From Eubacterium sp. (lineage in GTDB: Bacteria > Bacillota_A > Clostridia > Lachnospirales > Lachnospiraceae), in assembly GCA_024687845.1 (NCBI GenBank), contig JAILEL010000098.1, positions 1-19,868 on the forward strand: DNA of 19,868 bases, in the 5' to 3' direction. The notes below the pieces were generated by a model. That model saw nothing but the letters and a program-made list of their open reading frames with translations, was not told the origin of the DNA and did not search any database. Of the stretch, positions 15,501 to 19,868 are shown piece by piece. Within the stretch, counting starts at the first letter, position 1. The number at the start of each line of letters is the position of its first letter. Both the position numbers and the translations under genes were made by a program.

Positions 15501-17051
15501 GATACACTGGAACATATATTTGAGATATATTATCCAGATGAATCAAAGAAGTCTGTAATAAGAACCGGCAACGGTGTAAGTCTTTCTATAGCTAAGAAAA
15601 TCTCTGATATTATGGATGGAGAACTTTCTGTGGATAGTACAGAGGGTGCTGGAAGTACCTTTACATTCTCAATATATCAGACTAAACCATCGGCTGAGGG
15701 AAATGCTATTCCACTTAATGAGAATACCATAGATAGGGTATCACGTGAAGAGGCTCAGAGAATGTGGGCTCCTGAGCTTAGTGTTCTGCTGGTAGATGAT
15801 GTTGAGATAAGCAGAAATGTTGCTATAGATGTAATAACAACTATGGAGATAAAATGTGATACTGCCTCAAACGGACCAAGTGCTATTGATATGGTTATGA
15901 ATAATGACTATGACCTTGTATTTATGGATATAGCGATGCCAGTAATGAATGGTATAGACTGTTTGAGAGAAATAAGGGAGCTGTCAGGAGATTCATTCCG
16001 CAGACTGCCTGTTATTGCTATGTCTGAAGACGTTATAGGAAAGAACCGTCACGATATTATAGACGAAGGCTTTGCTGATGTAGTTCTTAAACCTTTCGAT
16101 ATAACAGTTCTTGCCGGAATACTTTTGAGAAATGTATCTCCTGACAAGATTAAATACAGAACTAATGATGTTACCCAGTACATTACTGAGTCCAGATACA
16201 GCGAAGGCCTTAAGAGATTAGAGGATGTCTTCGATGTGGCAGGGGTTCTTGAGAGAATTGGTGGAAGTATAGATGTATATAACAGAATCCTTAGTACATT
16301 TTATAATCAGAATAAGGATTCAGCCAAAGAACTTCGTTACAAGTTCAATAACGATTACAGAGGCTTTAGAAATAAAATTCATAATATAAGAAATGGATGT
16401 CAGAATATAGGTGCATTTGAGGCGGCAGAGATAACTCTCAGAATAGAAAATGCAATCAATCTTGGAAATAAAACATACGTCAGGGATAATATCAATCTTG
16501 TATTTGACTCGCTTAAGGTTATTAATAACTCTATAAGCGATTATCTGAAATATATTGAGGACAGCAAGGGATTATCAGATGAAGAATATGCTGCACTTCA
16601 TGGAAATACAGGAGTCCTTAATTCCCATGCTGCTGATTCTGAAGGTAATGTTTCAGAAAAAGACAGAGCTGAAATGCCGGCAGCTGGAAAAGCTGATGTT
16701 TATAGTGGAGAGGTGGCTGAAACTTCAGATGGTAATGAATCTGAATATGGTGCTCCAGATTATGATGAAAATGATTACGATGATTCCTCTTATGATGATA
16801 AAGAGTACTCTGGTTCGGGCTATAACGATTCAGAGATAATAAATATAGATAAGCTTAGAGCAATGAGGGAAGCAACCTATATAGAAGATCTGAATCAGAT
16901 CAGAAAGATATATTCGGATATTGCAATGGGGCTTTATGGTGCTGAAGATGTGGATTTCCTTAATGTTTTAAGAGATTCAATAGATAAGGGCGACTTTGTT
17001 GAGATAAATGAACTTCTTGGGACTTATATAAGCCTGAAGAGCACACTGTAA
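12555..17051 (+). CDS. Giant hybrid two-component sensor with Reg_prop propeller; phosphoacceptor His replaced
   Basis: A membrane protein of 1498 residues. An N-terminal signal/anchor (7-27) is followed by an extracellular beta-propeller of Reg_prop repeats (about 45-632; for example YIWIGTDGGLYRF, LWIGTNNGL), a Y_Y_Y domain (about 635-738) and TM2 (753-772). Cytoplasmic parts are a dimerisation/HisKA region (785-862), an ATPase domain with N-box Asn928, G1 DTGIGIS (975-981) and a weak G2 (GNGVSLS, 1005-1011), a REC domain (1076-1195; Asp1081/1082, phospho-Asp1125, Ser1157, Lys1179) and an HPt-like domain (1230-1332, His1276 in IHNIRNGCQNIGA). A Tyr/Asp-rich linker (1399-1426) and a helical C-terminus follow. 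The H-box reads MSNAIKLP, with Asn810 replacing His, so normal autophosphorylation is not expected. It has no output domain. The start follows the aminopeptidase stop by 1 bp, with GAGAGAGG as ribosome site. Confidence 0.9.
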   Translation: MKKSSAVLYISILVIMACLTTCLFGMYGNEMSTVEASDIFNDYKQIIYNQDSGLGSLEINCVYQSQSGYIWIGTDGGLYRFNGAEFRLFSLWDTDKQDVYYINSIFQDSKGRLWVCTNNYGLFYIEGGTSKHFDSEYYSGVKSVNDVCESSDGTIFVASAYGVYTVLEPEMTLFRIENLAKHNIDSITSVNDEIWGIYSGNTIFRIDSAGAVEERPSSDYTVEEISSISSDENGRIFIGTIGNEVITMSGFNSAKTLLSGKNGINTISVLGSRIYACTDNGVGYFRSDDSFVSLNHLKLDSYISDMLVDYEGNFWFASKRAGLLCLSKSKFSNMNNRYGIPENITNAICKVDNKTYIGTDEGLFIFDKDMKIVSNDLTQYLDGTSIRDIVCDDNGNIWFATYRRYGVVKYAPNGKYTSISKSGGLISNLVKCLYVLQNGDVAAGTEDGISIISSNCEILNNYGYNSGLEYSNIDTLYQDEDGVIYAGSDGGGLYKISGSIIQNFNQTDGLNSNVITSITRGNSGLWIGTNNGLTFYDGTFRSVSNIDFSNNIYSCIANGNMIYIIGSKGLIFADEEELLGTKELSERYYSSGDGVDSLISSGARNLLDDDGVIYICTNTGVITFDTKNININDIPPRITVSEVDVDGEIYYYNQIGGEITIPADTQRVEISFAVLSFSNRENIQVKYQLEGFDNEPEYLSGSDVLQAVYTNLDGGKYTLVVSASNGDGIESKEQLSFNIVKEMGVFERKSIRYSFFALLLLIVMLITMTAFRLQKKFVGKNRELEDLTKVHEDIIKSSSAKTDYLANMSNAIKLPINAMISSANNILKDGTADQNTEKGLREIINSGQDVLGKVDETILLARLESGAEQVVSEPYSITTLVCDISDNMLNNLSEQPIKFLVDLGENIPDILIGDFDKIKTVLSIILENAIKYTKEGSIILSVDCYDITGEDSGKDSKDNGSDSENAVNLVFSISDTGIGISEDTLEHIFEIYYPDESKKSVIRTGNGVSLSIAKKISDIMDGELSVDSTEGAGSTFTFSIYQTKPSAEGNAIPLNENTIDRVSREEAQRMWAPELSVLLVDDVEISRNVAIDVITTMEIKCDTASNGPSAIDMVMNNDYDLVFMDIAMPVMNGIDCLREIRELSGDSFRRLPVIAMSEDVIGKNRHDIIDEGFADVVLKPFDITVLAGILLRNVSPDKIKYRTNDVTQYITESRYSEGLKRLEDVFDVAGVLERIGGSIDVYNRILSTFYNQNKDSAKELRYKFNNDYRGFRNKIHNIRNGCQNIGAFEAAEITLRIENAINLGNKTYVRDNINLVFDSLKVINNSISDYLKYIEDSKGLSDEEYAALHGNTGVLNSHAADSEGNVSEKDRAEMPAAGKADVYSGEVAETSDGNESEYGAPDYDENDYDDSSYDDKEYSGSGYNDSEIINIDKLRAMREATYIEDLNQIRKIYSDIAMGLYGAEDVDFLNVLRDSIDKGDFVEINELLGTYISLKSTL
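12602..12626 (+). terminator. Terminator-like hairpin inside the sensor gene
   Basis: GGCATGT (12602-12608) pairs perfectly with ACATGCC (12615-12621) across a 6-base loop, followed directly by TTTTT (12622-12626). It lies about 47 bases after the start codon, in the signal-anchor coding part. A third element, GGCATGT at 12627-12633, could pair with the same ACATGCC instead. It is a candidate intragenic attenuator; it may also be chance. Confidence 0.45.
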
Positions 17052-17097
17052 CATAACGTCCTAACATATAGTTGTCCGAAGAACACGAATTTTACAT

Positions 17098-17118
17098 ATT
17101 TTATATCAATTTTATATC
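17098..17118. repeat. Two direct repeats of ATTTTATATC before the pan promoter
   Basis: ATTTTATATC occurs at 17098-17107 and 17109-17118, an 11-bp (one helical turn) period, ending at the -35 element. It may be an UP element or a regulator site. Confidence 0.5.
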
Positions 17119-17147
17119 TTTACAAAATAGAACATTTCCTTTATACT
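17119..17147 (+). promoter_or_regulatory. Promoter of the pantothenate operon
   Basis: TTTACA (17119-17124), a 17-bp spacer and TATACT (17142-17147). The start would be near 17154. A weaker upstream candidate is TTTACA (17091-17096) with TATATC (17113-17118). No clear terminator was found between the sensor stop and this promoter. Confidence 0.7.
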
Positions 17148-17153
17148 GCGCTT

Positions 17154-17264
17154 TGGATGGTATTCGAAAGAAACTATACCTGATGATCCCTTTAAAACTC
17201 GGCAGCATCACCTATGTTTTCTGCAAAGTATGTCTTAAAAAACTTACAGAAAGAAGGTGATAAT
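17154..17264 (+). promoter_or_regulatory. Structured 5' leader of the pantothenate operon, possible translational switch
   Basis: The leader is about 110 nt. Hairpin 1 has GGAT+GGTAT (17155-17163) pairing with ATACC (17176-17180) and ATCC (17186-17189), with a 5-base bulge on the 3' side. Hairpin 2 has GCAG+CAT (17202-17208) pairing with ATG (17214-17216) and CTGC (17221-17224), with a TTTT bulge. ATCACCT (17207-17213) is exactly complementary to AGGTGAT (17255-17261), the ribosome site of the first gene. Hairpin 2 and the anti-ribosome-site pairing exclude each other. A relation to the published pan RNA motif is possible but I could not match its consensus. Confidence 0.4.
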
Positions 17265-18113
17265 ATGAGGATTGGATTTATTGGAGCCGGACGGGTTGGA
17301 TTTACAATGGGTAAATATCTGACCATGCATGGTGCCAAGGTTTCCGGATATTATAGCCGGACACCGGAACATGCCCGAGATGCGGCTGAATTTACTGATA
17401 CTGAATATTTTGAAAATGCTGAGAAATTGATTGAGAATAGTGATGCTGTTATTCTGACAGTCAGCGATAACGCAATTGCACAGGTGTTTGATGATATCTG
17501 TGATTCGCATCTTGCTGGCAAAATAATGTGCCACACGAGTGGCGCCATGTCTTCCGGGATATTTGAAGGTAAATCCGTTCAGGTTTATGGTTATTCAATT
17601 CATCCTATTTATGCCATATCAGATAGATATGAGTCTTATAAGAATTTTTCCAATGCATTTATTACAATTGAAGGAAATGAAAAGTATCTGAATGAAGTCA
17701 GAAAAATCTTCACTGATGCTGGTCTTAACTCTGCTGTGATTGATAGCAGCGATAAAGCTAAATATCACGCTGCCTCGGTTGTGGCAAGTAATATGGTATG
17801 TGGACTATATGGAACAGCCATAAGGTTAATGACGGAATGTGGTTTTTCGGATGAGGATGCTAAGAATTCACTTAAAGGACTTTTTGTGGATAATGCTATT
17901 GCTGCGGCTGAAATCGGACCTGACAGACAACTTACTGGTCCGCTTGAAAGAGGAGATTCCAACACGATAAGGAACCATCTTAAGGCCCTTGATGCTGAAG
18001 ATAAAATATTATATAAAGAAGTTTCCAAAGAAGTTTTAAAGCTTGCAAAAAAGAAAAATAAAGACAGAGACTACTCAGAAATCGAGAGTCTACTGAAAGG
18101 AGAGAGCTTATGA
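17265..18113 (+). CDS. Rossmann/DUF2520 oxidoreductase, probable PanG-type ketopantoate reductase
   Basis: A 282-residue NAD(P)-dependent reductase. Residues 1-100 are a Rossmann domain with [12 protein letters not shown] (GAGRVG at 7-12) and a second strand ending near SGYYSRTP. Residues 110-280 are a DUF2520 domain with YSIHPIYA (110-117), [13 protein letters not shown] (164-176) and LTGPLERGD (223-231). It overlaps panB by 4 bp and no PanE-type reductase is in the window, so it most likely reduces ketopantoate to pantoate between PanB and PanC. From memory, PanG of Francisella was shown to be such a non-PanE ketopantoate reductase. I infer the same role here. The start at 17265 is chosen because GAAGGTGA lies 4 bases upstream and the Rossmann strand begins there; an in-frame upstream start at 17214 would add 17 unmatched residues. 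Confidence 0.85.
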   Translation: MRIGFIGAGRVGFTMGKYLTMHGAKVSGYYSRTPEHARDAAEFTDTEYFENAEKLIENSDAVILTVSDNAIAQVFDDICDSHLAGKIMCHTSGAMSSGIFEGKSVQVYGYSIHPIYAISDRYESYKNFSNAFITIEGNEKYLNEVRKIFTDAGLNSAVIDSSDKAKYHAASVVASNMVCGLYGTAIRLMTECGFSDEDAKNSLKGLFVDNAIAAAEIGPDRQLTGPLERGDSNTIRNHLKALDAEDKILYKEVSKEVLKLAKKKNKDRDYSEIESLLKGESL

Positions 18114-18949
18114 AGAATACATGTGTGACATTTAAGGAAATGAAGAAAAAGGGCGAGAAGATATCCATGCTTACTGCTTATGATTATTCAACAGCAAAGC
18201 TTGTTGATAAGGCTGGAATCAATGGAATTCTTGTAGGAGATTCCCTTGGAAATGTAATGCTGGGATATCCTGATACTGTTTCTGTAACCATGGAGGATAT
18301 GATTCATCATGGAGCGGCAGTTGCCAGAGGAGCAGAAAACAGTCTTGTTGTAATAGATATGCCATTTATGTCTTATCAGGCATCCGTTTATGATGCTGTT
18401 ATAAATGCTGGTCGTCTTATGAAGGAAGGAAGAGCCGGTGCTGTTAAGCTTGAAGGTGGTGAAGAAATCATTCCACAGGTTGAAGCTATAGTTAAGGCGA
18501 GCATTCCTGTTATGGGACATATTGGACTTACACCACAGTCTATAAATGCTATTGGTGGATATAGGGCACAAGGAAGAGACGTTGACTCTGCTAAAAAGCT
18601 TATAAGAGATGCAAAGCTTCTTGAACAGGCTGGTGCATTTTCTATAGTTTTGGAATGTGTACCTGCTGAACTGGCAGCCTATGTGACAGAGCAGATATCT
18701 ATTCCAACTATTGGAATTGGCGGTGGAGCTGGAACAGATGGACAGATACTTGTTTATGCGGATATGCTTGCTATGTTCAGTGATTACAAACCAAAGTTTG
18801 TAAAGCACTTTGCTAATGTAGGTGAGATGATGATGGAGGGCTTCAGAGCATATGATGCCGAGGTTAAAGCCGGAACATATCCTGCAGAAGAACACAATTA
18901 TAAGATTGAAAAAGATGTATTGGATACAGCTATTAAAGAAACAATGTAA
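18110..18949 (+). CDS. panB: 3-methyl-2-oxobutanoate hydroxymethyltransferase (ketopantoate synthase)
   Basis: First committed enzyme of pantothenate synthesis. It adds a hydroxymethyl group from methylene-tetrahydrofolate to 2-oxoisovalerate. At 279 residues it is slightly longer than E. coli PanB (264). TIM-barrel landmarks are [10 protein letters not shown] (20-29), [16 protein letters not shown] (41-56) with metal ligand Asp44, VIDMPFMSY (81-89) with Asp83, VKLEGG with Glu115, GHIGLTPQS (136-144) and LECVP with catalytic Glu182, followed by [22 protein letters not shown] at 18096-18102 lies inside the reductase gene, and the ATGA overlap couples the two. Confidence 0.97.
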   Translation: MKNTCVTFKEMKKKGEKISMLTAYDYSTAKLVDKAGINGILVGDSLGNVMLGYPDTVSVTMEDMIHHGAAVARGAENSLVVIDMPFMSYQASVYDAVINAGRLMKEGRAGAVKLEGGEEIIPQVEAIVKASIPVMGHIGLTPQSINAIGGYRAQGRDVDSAKKLIRDAKLLEQAGAFSIVLECVPAELAAYVTEQISIPTIGIGGGAGTDGQILVYADMLAMFSDYKPKFVKHFANVGEMMMEGFRAYDAEVKAGTYPAEEHNYKIEKDVLDTAIKETM

Positions 18950-18998
18950 TTAGTACATTCTTTTATATAGATATGAATATAAATCGGAGGAAGTTATA

Positions 18999-19847
18999 AT
19001 GTCTTTTAAAGTTGTAAAAACAGTTGATGAAGTGAGGAAACAGGTTGCTAAATGGAGACAGAAGGGTGAGACTGTTGGTCTTGTTCCTACTATGGGATAT
19101 CTTCATGCGGGTCATCAGTCACTTATTAAAGCATCAGTTCAGCAGAATGACAGAACTGTTGTAAGTGTATTTGTCAATCCAACTCAGTTTGGACCGAATG
19201 AAGACCTTGAAAGCTATCCAAGAGATATTGAGAGAGACGCACTCCTTTGTGAAACCACTGGGGCAGACCTTGTTTTTAATCCGGAACCTGAAGAAATGTA
19301 TGGCGACGGATTTGTATCCTTTGTAGATATGAATGGACTTACAAACCATTTATGCGGTTTATCAAGGCCGGTTCACTTCAGAGGTGTTTGTACTGTAGTT
19401 ACCAAGCTGTTTAATATTGTTGGTCCAGATAGAGCATATTTTGGTCAGAAAGATGCTCAGCAGCTTGCGGTTATTAAAAGAATGGTAAAGGATCTGAATA
19501 TGCCACTTGAGATAGTAGGTTGTCCGATAGTCAGAGAATCTGATGGACTTGCAATGAGCTCAAGAAATACATATATGAATGTTGAGGAAAGACAGGCTGC
19601 ACTCATTCTAAGCAAATCAATAAAGCTTGGTCAGGAGCTTATAGAAAAAGGAGAGCATGAATCAAAGGTTGTAATCTCAAAAATGAAAGAGCTCATCGAA
19701 ACTGAACCAATGGCTGAGGTTGAATATGTAGAGGTTGTTAATAACCTTACTATGGAAAGCATCGATGAGATAAAAGGTGAAGTTCTTGTGGCGATTGCTG
19801 TTAAGATAAATAATAAAGTAAGGCTTATAGATAACTTTATTATTTAG
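18999..19847 (+). CDS. panC: Pantothenate synthetase (pantoate-beta-alanine ligase)
   Basis: An ATP-dependent ligase joining pantoate and beta-alanine through a pantoyl-adenylate. It has 282 residues, the normal family length. Seen are the HIGH-type PTMGYLHAGH (30-39), VFVNPTQFGPNEDL with the pantoate-binding Gln (57-70), HFRGVCTVVTKLFN (126-139), YFGQKDAQQ (147-155) and the KMSKS-like LAMSSRN (184-190). CGGAGGAAG (18985-18993) is a strong ribosome site. The gap to panB is 49 bp and I see no terminator in it. Only 21 bases follow the stop before the window ends; panD often comes next in such operons but cannot be seen. Confidence 0.97.
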   Translation: MSFKVVKTVDEVRKQVAKWRQKGETVGLVPTMGYLHAGHQSLIKASVQQNDRTVVSVFVNPTQFGPNEDLESYPRDIERDALLCETTGADLVFNPEPEEMYGDGFVSFVDMNGLTNHLCGLSRPVHFRGVCTVVTKLFNIVGPDRAYFGQKDAQQLAVIKRMVKDLNMPLEIVGCPIVRESDGLAMSSRNTYMNVEERQAALILSKSIKLGQELIEKGEHESKVVISKMKELIETEPMAEVEYVEVVNNLTMESIDEIKGEVLVAIAVKINNKVRLIDNFII

Positions 19848-19868
19848 GGATTGTTTACTTGGATTTCT

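Noticed and set aside
17228..17236. GTATGTCTT in the pan leader, identical to the right arm of the inverted repeat at 2878-2886
   Set aside because: A single 9-mer match without the paired arm is plausible by chance in 20 kb of AT-rich DNA.
17072..17260. A 62-codon frame across the pan promoter and leader
   Set aside because: It starts at TTG without a ribosome site and runs through the promoter and its -35/-10, so it is more likely non-coding.
18188..18895. Long open frame antisense to panB (about 235 codons)
   Set aside because: It is the mirror of a well-conserved gene, its translation shows no domain and is rich in Ser, Ile, Asn and Cys as expected from reversed codons, and I saw no ribosome site.

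Overview
The window is an AT-rich, Gram-positive-type stretch in which every gene is on the + strand. AGGAGG-type ribosome sites, TGnTATAAT promoters, AGA/ATA-rich codon use, a Reg_prop/Y_Y_Y hybrid sensor, a SEC-C protein and a PanG-type reductase next to panBC all suggest a Clostridia member, most likely Lachnospiraceae (Butyrivibrio- or Roseburia-like). The genus is an inference. No RNA genes, insertion sequences, phage genes or CRISPR were seen, and no gene-free stretch exceeds about 215 bases.

Layout. (1) 1-2822: a MacAB-type export operon, with the repeat-rich end of an upstream protein, a membrane-fusion adaptor with a long Glu/Asp tract, and an FtsX/MacB-type permease that also has an acidic insert. 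(2) 2823-3560: a monocistronic SEC-C motif gene with its own promoter, which is bracketed by a perfect inverted repeat, and a hairpin terminator. (3) 3566-6378: a promoter, a compact UvrD/PcrA-like helicase, and an unusual chorismate mutase-ACT protein whose central prephenate dehydratase region is reduced. (4) 6385-9848: two overlapping 577-aa half-transporters forming a heterodimeric ABC exporter with one consensus and one degenerate ATP site. (5) 9837-17051: a promoter followed by three genes separated by 1 bp each: an acetylornithine-type aminotransferase, an M18 aminopeptidase (apeA) and a 1498-residue hybrid sensor. (6) 17091-19847: a pantothenate operon, with a promoter, a structured 5' leader, a Rossmann/DUF2520 reductase (PanG-type ketopantoate reductase), panB and panC.

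How the genes work together. panB, the DUF2520 reductase and panC can supply the three steps from ketoisovalerate to pantothenate if the reductase is PanG-like. The two ABC halves are one transporter. The adaptor and FtsX permease need an ATPase, which may be the protein cut by the left edge.

Most interesting points: the sensor kinase has Asn in place of its phosphoacceptor His but keeps REC Asp and HPt His. A terminator-like hairpin with a competing alternative hairpin lies just inside that gene. The pan leader contains a 7-base anti-Shine-Dalgarno segment that could act as a translational switch. The chorismate mutase-ACT protein carries a collapsed prephenate dehydratase.
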